NCBI RefSeq assembly: GCF_004167665.1 | Contig: NZ_SEWE01000015.1 | Coordinates: forward strand, 1-64,000 | DNA from: Hymenobacter persicinus | GTDB taxonomy: Bacteria > Bacteroidota > Bacteroidia > Cytophagales > Hymenobacteraceae | Direction of reading: 5' to 3' | DNA length: 64,000 nt | Shown: piece after piece, positions 45,160 through 53,896 of the stretch | Layout: the number at the start of each line of letters is the position of its first letter | Position numbering within the stretch: the stretch's first letter is position 1 | Notes under the pieces: model-generated | Seen by the model: the letters and a program-made list of their open reading frames with translations, nothing else | Databases searched by the model: none | Told to the model about the DNA's origin: nothing | Program-made: the position numbers and the translations under genes

Positions 45160-46971
45160 TTACAGATTTTTCAGCCAGGCCGTGCGCAGCGCCAGCTGGG
45201 CGGGCGTAGCGTCGGGCAGCAGGGAAAAATCGTAGCGCTTCACCTCTTCCTGGTCCAGCAAACGGCCGCGCACCGTTTTATCCGCGCCGTTGTGGCGGAC
45301 GGTCAGCTCGTAGGCGTCGCCGGCCTTAGCGGTTTTTACCTGCCCCAAAACCTGCCGCAGATTGGCCGGCGTGATGGCCGTGCCCTGGTAGCTGATGAGC
45401 TGGTCGCCGGACGCTACGCCGAGCGTTTGCAGAGTTGCTGGCACGGCATCGAAGGCGACTTCCTTGCCCGCCTGCACCTGGAATGACGTCGGCGTGGCGC
45501 CCAGCGCGCCGATGCGCCGGCCGGTATGCAGTACCGGGGCGTAGCGGACCCCAACCTTGGCATAGTACTCGGTCAGGGGCAGGGGCTGAGCCTGCTGCAC
45601 GTAGCGGGTGAAAAAGTCCCCGATTTCGGGGTACGTCAGGCGGACGAAGTCGGTGAAAAACGTCTTTTCGCTGAAGGGCTTGCTTGGTCCATACTGCTTG
45701 GTCAGCTCTAAAATCACCTCACGCAGCCCCCGTTTGCCGCCCGAAAGCTCCAGCAGCCGCAGGTCCAGCAAGGCGGCCGTCACGGCTCCCCGCTGGTAGA
45801 TGTTGCCGTACTGGCGCTGGCCTTCGTCGCTGAAGGAGGTAAGGCCCAGCTTGCTCAGCGAGTAGGTGGTATCAGCCTGCTGGTGGTCGTAGGCCACTTT
45901 GTCGTGCAGGTTTTGCAGATATACGTCCAGGGGCTTGAGACCGGCGCGGACCTGCATCATGTCGGCGGCCCACTCGGTAGTGCCTTCGTAGAGCCAGAGG
46001 TGTTCCGACCCGGTGGGCTGCACGAAGTTGAAGCGCTCAATAATTTCGGAGTGCAGGTTCAGCGGGGTCACGACGTGGAAAAACTCGTGGGCGGCGGTGC
46101 TGGTCACGGCCGCCGCCAGCTCCGGGGTGAAAGGCGCCTCGCGCAGCACGTACTCCGAGCTGTAGGAGTGCTCCCAGGCCCCGTTGCTCCGGTCGTCGAA
46201 GTGATAGAGGAAGGTATAGCGCTTCACGGGCAGCTGCACCAAAAACGCCTGGGCGGCCTGTAGCATCTGCTGCATGCTCTGGAGCAGGGGCTCGGCCTTC
46301 ACCTGGTCGGTATGAGAATAGCAGTACAATCCTACTTCGGTGCTGCCCAGCATGGTTTTCGCCTCGGTCAGTCGGCCTAGCAAAAACGGCGAATCCACGG
46401 CCTGATCATAGTTTTTGGCCTCGTAAAAGCCCTTGCTGTCGGCCGTGAGCGGAGTGCCGATTTTCCAGTCGGCGGGGTAGTTGAGCTTAATGCGCAGGGG
46501 TTTGTCCTGCCAGCTCTGGGGGTAGCCAAACAGCGTCTGCCCGTTGAGCAGGGCATGGTCAGTTTCGAGCGAGGAACCGCACATGCGGTAAATCGGGTGT
46601 TCCGTCACCGGCGTATCCCAGGTTTCGGCAATGGTATAGCGGATTTCGCGCGTCTTTTCGGGGTCGGCCAGCTGCCACTGGTTGGGGCCCAGCTGCCGGG
46701 CGCCGAGCGGGGCACCTTTGCGGTCGAAGGCCTCGAATTTGCTCACGTACCGGCCCATATCCATGATCTGGTAGGTGCCGGGCGCGGTGGCGGCAAACTG
46801 ATAAACGCCCTGGGCCTTGCTCAGCTTGGGCAGCTCCAGCCGCACCTGGAAGTGGTTGGCGTCGGTGGCGGGGTCCAGCGTGACAGTGTAAGTCAGGGCT
46901 TTTTGGGCCTGGGCGAGGCCGGGGGCCGCCAGGGCGCCGGCCAGCAGGAGCCGGGAAAGGAATGGGTGCAT
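45160..46971 (-). CDS. M61 family metallopeptidase with PDZ domain
   Basis: 603 aa from the ATG at 46971, which gives the signal peptide MHPFLSRLLLAGALAAPGLA. The gluzincin-type catalytic domain has HEFFH (His295, Glu296, His299) and the third zinc ligand Glu329 in WLYEGTTEW. A C-terminal PDZ domain (about 505-580) includes LGATPTSFQVQAGKEVAFD. M61 (glycyl aminopeptidase-like) enzymes cleave short peptides; location is periplasmic or surface. It is convergent with GH43. Confidence 0.93.
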   Translation of the reverse strand: MHPFLSRLLLAGALAAPGLAQAQKALTYTVTLDPATDANHFQVRLELPKLSKAQGVYQFAATAPGTYQIMDMGRYVSKFEAFDRKGAPLGARQLGPNQWQLADPEKTREIRYTIAETWDTPVTEHPIYRMCGSSLETDHALLNGQTLFGYPQSWQDKPLRIKLNYPADWKIGTPLTADSKGFYEAKNYDQAVDSPFLLGRLTEAKTMLGSTEVGLYCYSHTDQVKAEPLLQSMQQMLQAAQAFLVQLPVKRYTFLYHFDDRSNGAWEHSYSSEYVLREAPFTPELAAAVTSTAAHEFFHVVTPLNLHSEIIERFNFVQPTGSEHLWLYEGTTEWAADMMQVRAGLKPLDVYLQNLHDKVAYDHQQADTTYSLSKLGLTSFSDEGQRQYGNIYQRGAVTAALLDLRLLELSGGKRGLREVILELTKQYGPSKPFSEKTFFTDFVRLTYPEIGDFFTRYVQQAQPLPLTEYYAKVGVRYAPVLHTGRRIGALGATPTSFQVQAGKEVAFDAVPATLQTLGVASGDQLISYQGTAITPANLRQVLGQVKTAKAGDAYELTVRHNGADKTVRGRLLDQEEVKRYDFSLLPDATPAQLALRTAWLKNL

Positions 46972-47443
46972 AATGGGGTCGGGAGGATTATTGCTAACGG
47001 ATGGAAAAAAGTGCCGGACGTTGCCTGCCCGCTTGCTCATTAAGCCAAACTAAGCCCCGCTGGAACACGCTAAGCCACTGGATGCTGCTTGGTAGAATCC
47101 CCGAAAGGTAGTCGAGCCAAGCAAGGTGAGCCGTGGGAGATAATAGAACTAATCAGGCAGGGAAAATGCGTTAAGGCTTGCGCGGGTAAGAAAGCTGGCA
47201 ACCGCGGCAATAAAAACATTCTGATTTTACGGTATTGTTATGATCTGTGTGAAATTTTCAAAAAATATGGATTAATAATATGATTATGGCTCTAAATAAC
47301 GGTGAAAGGGCAAGAATTTTTGCTTGAATTTTAACTATAGTAAGATATCCATAGGATAGGATATTGCCTTCATGAGTTGCACTCAGTTCATTGCTGCTGC
47401 ATAGTGCAATCAACTTTTTTGGCGTACTTCTAACTGGCTGGAT
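46972..47443. other. Intergenic region with AT-rich island
   Basis: 472 nt without a credible gene. Bases about 47200-47440 are clearly more AT-rich than the rest of the window. A 64-aa frame (47089-47283) has a TTG start and unlike codon use. The 3' part should hold the promoter of the lectin-like gene. No repeat or RNA recognised. Confidence 0.5.
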
Positions 47444-49615
47444 ATGAAAAAAACTTGTACTATTTCGTTTAGTGGAGTTCTGGCGCGCCTGTGGCGCACT
47501 TCACTCCTGACCTTGGGCAGCGCCGTGCTGCTCGCTCCGGCAGTGCTGGGGCAGGCCTTTCCCCGCAACGAGACTTTCAAGGGAAACACTGCCTCGAACT
47601 TCTCCTTCGGCGGCACCGCCCGGCTCACCGGCACCGGGGGCGCCAACGACGCCGTGGGCGCGGGCTACTTACGCCTTACCGACGCGGCCAACAACCAGGC
47701 GGGCTACGTCATCGACAACGTGGGCTTTCCGTCCTCGGCAGGCTTCACCATCTCGTTTGAGTTCTTTTCCTACGGCGGCACGGCCATCGGGGCCGACGGC
47801 TTCAGCGTGTTTCTGGTGGATGCCGTGCAACCCAGCGGGGGCTTTGCCATCGGGGCCTCGGGCGGGTCGTTGGGCTACGCCCAGAAAACCATTGCGCCCC
47901 TGTCCGACGGCGTGACCAACGGCTACATCGGCATTGGCATCGACGAATTTGGCAACTACTCCAACGGCTCGGAAGGCCGCTCCGGGGGCAGCGCGGTCCT
48001 CGATGCCAACGGCCGGGTGGCCAACGGCATTGCCATCCGCGGGGCCGGCAACGGCTCGGCTGCCACCGATTACCCCTACCTGACCGGCACCCAGCCCGGC
48101 GGCCTGGGCTTCGCCCTCGACGTGGACGCGGTGCGCGCCCAGGCCGGCGACGCCGACTACCGCCGCGCCTTTATCGACGTGGTGCCCACGACGGTAGGGG
48201 CGGTAACCACCTACCGGATTTCGGTGCGCATTCAGCACGGCAACGCCGTGCGTACGGCCATCGACAACTTCGTGGTGCCCACTCCGCCCCAGAATCTGCG
48301 CCTGGGCTTCTCGGGCTCGACGGGCGGCAGCACCAACATCCACGAAATCCGCAACCTGAACATTGTGCAGGTTCCCTTCGCCAATACTGACGTAGCCAGC
48401 ACCGCCTACAACCAGCCCGTGACGGTGAACGTGCTGGCCAACGACGTGGCCCCCGGCAGCAGCATCAACCCGGCCTCCGTCGACCTGGACCCGAATACGG
48501 CTGGCCAGCAAACCTCCTACACCCTGCCCGGCCAGGGCACGGTGGCCGTCGACAACCAGGGCGTCGTCACGTTTACGCCCAGCGGCACGTTTGCCGGCAC
48601 GGTGGCTATTCCTTACACCATGCAGTCGATTCTGGGGCCCGACTACACCTCGAGCCCGGCCAACATCCGCATCACCGTGAACGGGGCTGACGTGGCCACG
48701 ACGCTCAACGGCCCGGCCACCACCAACGCCGGCGCCATCATCACATACTCCATGACGACCGTAAACCAGGGCACGGTGCCGGCCTTGACGGTGGTACCCA
48801 AGGTGCAGCTGCCCGCTAATCTGCCCCTGAACACCGTCACGCCGACGGCGGGCGGGGTCTACGATCCGACCAGCGGCTGGGTAACGTTTTTGCCCGTCAA
48901 CACGCTGCTGAGCGGGGCCCCGGCCGTGGCCAACGGCGTCACGTTCAAAGTACCCATCGGGGCGCCGGCTTCGATGAACAGCGTGGCCACTTCCACTTCT
49001 CTGGTACCCGACCCGCAGATGAGCAACAACACGGCCCTGCTGACCACGGCCGTGGGTACGCCGCTGCCGGTGGAACTGACCAAGTTCACCGCCACCGCCG
49101 TCCGCAACGAGGCCCAGCTGAACTGGACCACGGCTTCGGAGAAAAACAACGACCGATTTGAGGTGGAGCGCTCCACGGATGCCGTGCGGTTTGAAACCAT
49201 CGGTACCGTGCGCGGCAAGGGCACCAGCACTACCGCCAGCCAGTACGGGCTGCGCGACGCCCAGGCCGGCCGCCTGGCCCGCAAGGTTGTGTACTACCGC
49301 CTGCGCCAGCTCGACCTGGACGGCAAGGTTTCCTATAGCCCCACCCGCGCCGTGCAGTTTGCCGCCCGCCTCGATATTTCGGTGTACCCGAACCCGGGGG
49401 CGTTGCAAGATCAGGCCACGCTGGATCTGACGGCCCTGCCCGCCGGCCCGTACGAGGTGCAACTGCTGGATGTGCATGGCCGCCAGGTGCAGCGCTGCTC
49501 CCTGGCCGGGGCCGCGGAGCATCCGCTGCGCGTGCAGACCTTGCCGGCCGGACTGTATCTGGTGAAGGTGCAGGGGGCGGCCGGCACGGTCACGCTGCCC
49601 TTCGTGCGTAACTAG
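47444..49615 (+). CDS. L-type lectin-like surface protein with T9SS sorting domain
   Basis: 723 aa. Signal peptide about 1-36. A lectin-like jelly-roll (about 37-290) has FSFGGTARLTG, GADGFSVFLVDA and YIGIGIDEFGNYS, as in bacterial L-type lectin domains. An Ig/cadherin-like repeat (about 305-410: VNVLANDVAPGSS) and a DUF11-type module (415-530) follow. Next is the LPVELTKFTATAV module (FEVERS, YYRLRQLDLDG) and a type A sorting domain (SVYPNP, ending LPFVRN). Exported by T9SS; the sugar ligand is unknown. The last two modules are like those of the 5' partial gene. Confidence 0.88.
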   Translation: MKKTCTISFSGVLARLWRTSLLTLGSAVLLAPAVLGQAFPRNETFKGNTASNFSFGGTARLTGTGGANDAVGAGYLRLTDAANNQAGYVIDNVGFPSSAGFTISFEFFSYGGTAIGADGFSVFLVDAVQPSGGFAIGASGGSLGYAQKTIAPLSDGVTNGYIGIGIDEFGNYSNGSEGRSGGSAVLDANGRVANGIAIRGAGNGSAATDYPYLTGTQPGGLGFALDVDAVRAQAGDADYRRAFIDVVPTTVGAVTTYRISVRIQHGNAVRTAIDNFVVPTPPQNLRLGFSGSTGGSTNIHEIRNLNIVQVPFANTDVASTAYNQPVTVNVLANDVAPGSSINPASVDLDPNTAGQQTSYTLPGQGTVAVDNQGVVTFTPSGTFAGTVAIPYTMQSILGPDYTSSPANIRITVNGADVATTLNGPATTNAGAIITYSMTTVNQGTVPALTVVPKVQLPANLPLNTVTPTAGGVYDPTSGWVTFLPVNTLLSGAPAVANGVTFKVPIGAPASMNSVATSTSLVPDPQMSNNTALLTTAVGTPLPVELTKFTATAVRNEAQLNWTTASEKNNDRFEVERSTDAVRFETIGTVRGKGTSTTASQYGLRDAQAGRLARKVVYYRLRQLDLDGKVSYSPTRAVQFAARLDISVYPNPGALQDQATLDLTALPAGPYEVQLLDVHGRQVQRCSLAGAAEHPLRVQTLPAGLYLVKVQGAAGTVTLPFVRN

Positions 49616-49645
49616 GGCTGTCCGCAGTAGTGTATGCTGAGTTGT

Positions 49646-49680
49646 AAAAAGGCCGGTGGAGCAATCCAGCGGCCTTTTTG
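49646..49680 (+). terminator. Lectin-like gene terminator
   Basis: AAAAAGGCCG (49646-49655) pairs with CGGCCTTTTT (49670-49679). Confidence 0.8.
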
Positions 49681-49749
49681 CGGGTAGAAGTCCAACGCTG
49701 GGCAAGGTTCGGGCGTAGAGTAAAACCATTCCACCCTTCCCTCTCAGCC

Positions 49750-50427
49750 ATGTGCGGCCGCTATACTTTCACCACGCCCAAGCCGGTTATTGAGAAGCGC
49801 TTCGACGTTTCGTTTGGCCCGGATATGCCCCCGAACTACAATGCGGCCCCGTCCCAGCAGCTGCCGATTATCACCAACTCGGCGCCCGGGCGGGTGCAGC
49901 TAATGCAGTGGGGACTGCTGCCGGGCTGGGTCAAGGACGTGAAAGCTGCGCCCAAGCCCATCAACGCCCGGGCCGAGACGCTGAGTGAAAAGCCCTCGGT
50001 CCGGCAACTGCTGCAGCGCCGCCGCTGCCTGGTGCTGGCCGACAGCTTCTACGAGTGGCAGCAGACGGCCGCCGGCACGAAAGGACCCAAAACGCCCCAC
50101 CGCATTCTGTTGCGCAACGAGCAGCCCTTTGCCTTCGCCGGCCTCTGGGATGAGTGGGCCGACCGCAGCACCGGCGAAGTGCTGCCCACTTTCACCATCA
50201 TCACCACCGAGCCCAACGCGCTGATGGCCCGGCTGCACAACCGCATGCCCGTGATTCTGCCCGACCGCGCCGCCGAACTGGCCTGGCTCGATGACGCAGA
50301 GTCGGTGGCCGCGCACCAGGCCCTGCTCCAGCCCTATGCCGCCGACCTGATGCAGGAATATATTGTCAGCACCCAGGTTAACTCGCCGGCCAACAACGAC
50401 CCCTCCGTACTGGCCCCGGCCGCTTAG
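49750..50427 (+). CDS. SRAP domain protein (YedK/HMCES-type SOS response-associated)
   Basis: 225 aa from the ATG at 49750, required because the catalytic Cys must be residue 2 (MCGRYTF). Other conserved parts are YNAAPSQQLPII (active-site Asn), NARAETLSEKPSV, LADSFYEWQQ (Glu) and RLHNRMPVIL (His). SRAP proteins crosslink to abasic sites in single-stranded DNA and shield them. Start choice is strongly supported by the Cys. Confidence 0.95.
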   Translation: MCGRYTFTTPKPVIEKRFDVSFGPDMPPNYNAAPSQQLPIITNSAPGRVQLMQWGLLPGWVKDVKAAPKPINARAETLSEKPSVRQLLQRRRCLVLADSFYEWQQTAAGTKGPKTPHRILLRNEQPFAFAGLWDEWADRSTGEVLPTFTIITTEPNALMARLHNRMPVILPDRAAELAWLDDAESVAAHQALLQPYAADLMQEYIVSTQVNSPANNDPSVLAPAA

Positions 50428-50455
50428 GCCCGGCTGTGCCAATGAGGCTAAAAAC

Positions 50456-50492
50456 GAAAAACCCCGCCCGGCCGAAGCTGAGCGGGGTTTTA
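50456..50492. terminator. Bidirectional terminator between SRAP and 50512 genes
   Basis: AAAAACCCCGC and GCGGGGTTTTA form a stem with A-rich and T-rich flanks. Confidence 0.75.
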
Positions 50493-50511
50493 TCTTGATA
50501 GTGCAGTCTGA

Positions 50512-50868
50512 CTAGTGGCCCTGGTGCTCCTGGGCGCCTTTGTTGGCTTTCTTGTCGTCGTCTGCTTTGCGGGCTTTGGACTCTTTCACCGGCTCAGCCG
50601 AGGTCTTGCCGTCTTCCTCTTCCTGGTCGGGCTGGGCGGCGCGGTTAACGGCCACCACGGCCACCACGGCAATGGCGGCAATTCCGAGGATGAGTTGGGT
50701 TGGGGTCAGCCGCTGGGCTGCCTTTTTGAGCAGGGTGCCGCCGTTTTTCAGCAGGTCATCCATATGGTCGTGGTTGCCCTGCACGAGCACGTGGTAAGCG
50801 CTTTCGAAAGTGCGGGCCAGGTCCTCGGGCAGAATTTTCTCTAGTTGTTGTTCGAGCTGCTGTTCCAT
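50512..50868 (-). CDS. Hypothetical single-pass membrane protein with charged tail
   Basis: 118 aa. An amphipathic coiled-coil-like N-terminus (EQQLEQQLEKILPEDLARTF) leads to one membrane helix (LILGIAAIAVVAVVAV, about residues 59-75). A disordered, highly charged tail of Glu, Lys and Asp follows. No motif recognised. Flanked by terminators, so monocistronic. Confidence 0.75.
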   Translation of the reverse strand: MEQQLEQQLEKILPEDLARTFESAYHVLVQGNHDHMDDLLKNGGTLLKKAAQRLTPTQLILGIAAIAVVAVVAVNRAAQPDQEEEDGKTSAEPVKESKARKADDDKKANKGAQEHQGH

Positions 50869-51094
50869 AGCGGAGCTTTGGTGTAGTGTGGAAAAAGTCG
50901 GTTCAGATAGCGTGGCGAAACCACCGTGAGGCCTCTACGCAAAAAGGTGGCGGCGGGCTGCCCCACCGGCCGCTTTTTTCACGGCTCCCCGTTGCTTTTC
51001 AGCCTAAAGCCGAGCTCTGCCCCACTAGCGGGCTACTGAGCCTGCACAGCGTTGTCGGCTGCGGCTATCAGTCCTCGGCCGGCTGGGACAAAAG

Positions 51095-51125
51095 AAAAGC
51101 CCCACCGCGGGGTGGGGCTTTTTAG
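51095..51125 (-). terminator. Terminator of sigma/anti-sigma-protease operon
   Basis: AAAAGCCCCACC (51095-51106) pairs perfectly with GGTGGGGCTTTT (51111-51122), loop GCGG. Confidence 0.8.
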
Positions 51126-51143
51126 AAAAGAGCGTCGGTAAGG

Positions 51144-52304
51144 CTATTCGTACACCTTTACCACGAACACGTAATCCTGGAGCTTGCGAATCTGCTTGGG
51201 GCGCGAGGTGCCGGTGAGCAGGTTGGTGCGCGGCACGTTGTAAGCCTGGCTCGGGCCGGCCGCCGACAGCGAATCCACCAGCCGCATCAGGTACGACGAC
51301 TTGGTGGCAAAGGCCGCACTCTGCATATCCATTTGCCGGCCGCTGATAATGCCGATCAGGTTGCCCCGCTCGTCGAGTAGCGGCCCGCCGCTGTTGCCGG
51401 GGTTCACCGGACTCGAAATCTGGTAGAAAGCCGTGTCGCCCTCAAAGCCCGAGCGCGCACTCAAGGACCCGTCGTTGAAGACCAGGTCTTCGCGGGGGTA
51501 GCCCAGCGTGTACACCTTCTCGCCCAGGTCGGCCGAGCCGCGCTTAAACGAGTAGGGCAGGCGGCCAAAGCCACTGAACTTGCGGTCCTTGATGCGCAGG
51601 ATGGCCAGGTCGCGGGCTACGTCAGTAAACACAGTTTCGGCGCGGTAGCGCTGCCGGTCCCGGCTTTCGATGAGCAGCGAGTCGGCACCCTGAATAACGT
51701 GGTAGCTCGTTACGAGGTAGCCGTCGGCGGTGAGGGCGAAACCTGTGCCGCTGAACTTGCCGGGGTTCAGGTCCACGGCCGGCTTGGCCCCGTCGACCTG
51801 CTTAATGGCTTTGTTCATGGCGCGCTGGTTGCGCTTGATGCGCTCCACTTCGCGGCGCAGTACGGTGTAGCCGTAGAGCGAGGGCCGCTGGGCTGCCCGC
51901 CACCACTCCAGTCCCAGCAAGGTGGTAAATACGGCCATCACGGCGACCGAGGCGGCCACCATCATCGTGGCGCGGTGGGCGCCCCAGAACTCGCGCAGTT
52001 TGCGCTCAATCGGCGAAATGTAGACCTGCGGCATGGTCGGCACGCCGGTTTCCAGGGTGTCGCCTTCCAGTTCCACGGCCGCTTCCGCATCCATGGCGGC
52101 CTGCACCGCGTGCAGCTTGCGCCGGGTGCTGAGCCGCTGGCCGTAAGCGTGGAGCGTAGTGGTCAGGGCCGTAAAGTCGGCGTACTGCTGCGCAAAATCT
52201 GGGTCGGCCGCCAAGCGGCGCTCCAGATCAGCCCGCTCCTGCGCCGGCAGCTCCCCGTTGCGGTGAGCTTCGAATAAGGCGTAATAGTCAGCTTCCGTTT
52301 TCAT
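51144..52304 (-). CDS. Putative anti-sigma factor fused to trypsin-like serine protease
   Basis: 386 aa. Residues 1-60 look like an anti-sigma/zinc-finger-like cytoplasmic head without zinc ligands (YYALFEAHRNGELPAQERAD, LAADPDFAQQ). A membrane helix is at about 113-131 (MMVAASVAVMAVFTTLLGL). A periplasmic trypsin/DegS-like domain (about 180-386) has His202 (TSYHVI), Asp232 (RDLAIL) and Ser305 (GNSGGPLL). No PDZ domain is visible. It starts 24 nt after the ECF sigma gene on the same strand. A stress-sensing role is inferred. Confidence 0.82.
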   Translation of the reverse strand: MKTEADYYALFEAHRNGELPAQERADLERRLAADPDFAQQYADFTALTTTLHAYGQRLSTRRKLHAVQAAMDAEAAVELEGDTLETGVPTMPQVYISPIERKLREFWGAHRATMMVAASVAVMAVFTTLLGLEWWRAAQRPSLYGYTVLRREVERIKRNQRAMNKAIKQVDGAKPAVDLNPGKFSGTGFALTADGYLVTSYHVIQGADSLLIESRDRQRYRAETVFTDVARDLAILRIKDRKFSGFGRLPYSFKRGSADLGEKVYTLGYPREDLVFNDGSLSARSGFEGDTAFYQISSPVNPGNSGGPLLDERGNLIGIISGRQMDMQSAAFATKSSYLMRLVDSLSAAGPSQAYNVPRTNLLTGTSRPKQIRKLQDYVFVVKVYE

Positions 52305-52328
52305 AGTTGTAAAGCGACTAAGTGGGAC

Positions 52329-52916
52329 TTAAAACGACTCTTCTTCCTTGTAATGAGAGAAAAACAGCTTTTTCAGGCGCACCAGGCACTTGTATTTCTG
52401 ATTCTTGGCGTTGTCGGGGTTGGTGTAGCCAAACTCCGCCGTGAGTTGCTGCATGGACTTGTCCAGCAGGTAAAAACCTTCCAAAAGCGAGCGGCACGGC
52501 TCCCCGATGCGGTCCAGCGCCTCGCCCATGAGGGCAAACTGCTGGTCACGCTCCTCGGCCGCCGCCAGATCGGCTTCGGCGCCGGTTTCGAGGAAGGGCT
52601 CGTGGTCATCGAGGCGGCCGCCGAAACGGGTTTTCTCGGTGAGTCGCTTCAGCCACAACCGGCGGCACACGGCGTAGAGGTAAGTTTTGATCTGGCAGCT
52701 AAGCTCCAGGGAGCCGTCGCGCACTTTCTCGTAAAACACCATCACGCCCTCCTGATACACATCCTTGGCTTCGTCGTCGGTGCCGCTGTTTTGCAGCACG
52801 TAGTGCGAAATCATGGGGTAATGCAGGCGGTAAAGCTGTGCCAGCGCCCGGTCGTCGCCGCGGCGGATAGCCGCCACAAACTCTTCATCGGTGTAGGAAG
52901 GAACGCCCTTGCCCAT
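52329..52916 (-). CDS. ECF-type RNA polymerase sigma factor
   Basis: 195 aa. Region 2 is DDRALAQLYRLHYPMISHYV and EAKDVYQEGVMVFYEKV; region 4 is near LLEGFYLLDKSMQQLTAEFG followed by NAKNQKYKCLVRLKKLF. Cytoplasmic regulator that probably controls envelope-related genes. The promoter region holds a paired GGTAACCCG inverted repeat. It is first in an operon with the anti-sigma/protease fusion and divergent from a Thr-rich lipoprotein gene. Confidence 0.9.
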   Translation of the reverse strand: MGKGVPSYTDEEFVAAIRRGDDRALAQLYRLHYPMISHYVLQNSGTDDEAKDVYQEGVMVFYEKVRDGSLELSCQIKTYLYAVCRRLWLKRLTEKTRFGGRLDDHEPFLETGAEADLAAAEERDQQFALMGEALDRIGEPCRSLLEGFYLLDKSMQQLTAEFGYTNPDNAKNQKYKCLVRLKKLFFSHYKEEESF

Positions 52917-52949
52917 TCGCTTTGCTCTTTAATACAGAAGTGAGAGTTG

Positions 52950-52989
52950 GGTAACCCGGAAAAAATATTTTTTCTGCCCGCGGGTTACC
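52950..52989. promoter_or_regulatory. Inverted GGTAACCCG pair between divergent genes
   Basis: GGTAACCCG (52950-52958) and CGGGTTACC (52981-52989) form perfect 9-bp arms. The 22-nt spacer contains AAAAAATATTTTTT, itself palindromic. Each arm presents GGTAACC to one of the two divergent genes, so both may be recognised by the ECF sigma factor or by a repressor. Sequence seen; role inferred. Confidence 0.5.
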
Positions 52990-53051
52990 TTCTGGAAAAG
53001 CCGGTATGAACGGCGTTTTTCAGACAAACTTTTTCAAACGTAACACCAAAA

Positions 53052-53297
53052 ATGAAGAATCTCCTGAAGGTTTCCGCTCTTGCTTTCGTATTCGCTGCTG
53101 CTCTGACTTCGTGCGAGTCGAAGACCGCTACCACGGAAACCACCGTTACTGAGCCTACCACCGTTGAGACCACCGTTCCTGCTACGACGGACTCGACCGC
53201 TACCACCACGACGGTAGCTACGGATTCGGCTGCTCCAGCTGCTGCTCCCGCTGCAGAAGGTGCCACGACCACCACGACGACCACCGAAACCAAGTAA
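53052..53297 (+). CDS. Threonine-rich small lipoprotein
   Basis: 81 aa with lipobox AALTSCES (Cys21). The mature part is low-complexity: 26 of 60 residues after the Cys are Thr, mixed with Ala, Glu and Pro (EGATTTTTTTETK). It is likely a disordered, possibly O-glycosylated, surface stalk. No domain recognised. Divergent from the sigma factor gene, sharing the inverted GGTAACCCG pair. Confidence 0.8.
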   Translation: MKNLLKVSALAFVFAAALTSCESKTATTETTVTEPTTVETTVPATTDSTATTTTVATDSAAPAAAPAAEGATTTTTTTETK

Positions 53298-53330
53298 TTA
53301 TTGGCCAGCGCCTGCTGGCACGTAATGCTG

Positions 53331-53370
53331 TAACGGCCCGGCTTCCTGTTAGGATGCCGGGCCGTTATCT
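53331..53370 (+). terminator. Thr-rich lipoprotein terminator
   Basis: TAACGGCCCGGC (53331-53342) pairs perfectly with GCCGGGCCGTTA (53356-53367), then TCTTTT. Confidence 0.8.
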
Positions 53371-53424
53371 TTTCCGGGCGGCCAGGGAAAAGGTAAAAGT
53401 TTTATTAAAAATATAATTTCAAAA

Positions 53425-53682
53425 GTGCAATATTTGCCGGGCTTTTCCCCATTGAAGCCAAGCTGTCCTATACCGCTACTTTCCCAATTCGTCCCACCAG
53501 TGTACTTACCTTCCTTGCCTTCCACGGATGCCGATGCTTTGGCGGCCGGGGCGCCTTCGTCGTTGCCCACGCCTGAGCCACCCGCTACGCCCGACTGCCC
53601 GGCCGTTTACGCCGTGGGCGAGTACCGGGTCGGGGATGCGGAGGACGAACTGCTCAACGGCCACCCGGATATCCGCTACTAG
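53425..53682 (+). CDS. Doubtful small ORF in otherwise gene-poor stretch
   Basis: 85 aa at most; the true start may be later because the first codons overlap an AT-rich, promoter-like patch (AATATTTG at 53427-53434). The C-terminal half (VGEYRVGDAEDELLNGHPDI) has codon use like the neighbours, with many G/C third bases. No domain and no signal peptide. It is the only candidate in 53298-53896; the rest (53683-53896) shows nothing recognisable. Confidence 0.3.
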   Translation: MQYLPGFSPLKPSCPIPLLSQFVPPVYLPSLPSTDADALAAGAPSSLPTPEPPATPDCPAVYAVGEYRVGDAEDELLNGHPDIRY

Positions 53683-53896
53683 CGGCGGCCAACGCCTCTC
53701 CTGTCGCATCAGCCCGGCCGGCCTCAGCCGCAACGGGGGAAGAAATAAACTGACCCCGCCACGCGTTAGGCCCTGGCCGGGCAAGCTCCACCGCACCCGT
53801 TGGGAATGGATTGTCGTATCAGGAGGGAGCCGGTGGGAGAAAGAGTCACCGCCGGGGGGCTAGACTCCGCGTCATTTTACTTTTTGCTTTCAGGTC

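Noticed and set aside
47089..47283. 64-aa plus-strand frame in the AT-rich island
   Set aside because: TTG start, codon use unlike the neighbours and no family; kept as non-coding.
47669..49729. 686-aa open frame on the minus strand
   Set aside because: Antisense shadow of the lectin-like T9SS gene; no domain, Arg/His/Gly-rich.
50886..51125. 79-aa plus-strand frame
   Set aside because: Runs through the terminator hairpin of the sigma/anti-sigma operon and has no domain.
53314..53332. TGGCACG as a second sigma-54 promoter
   Set aside because: No GC at the required 10-nt spacing after the GG, and it lies just after a gene end at the base of a terminator.
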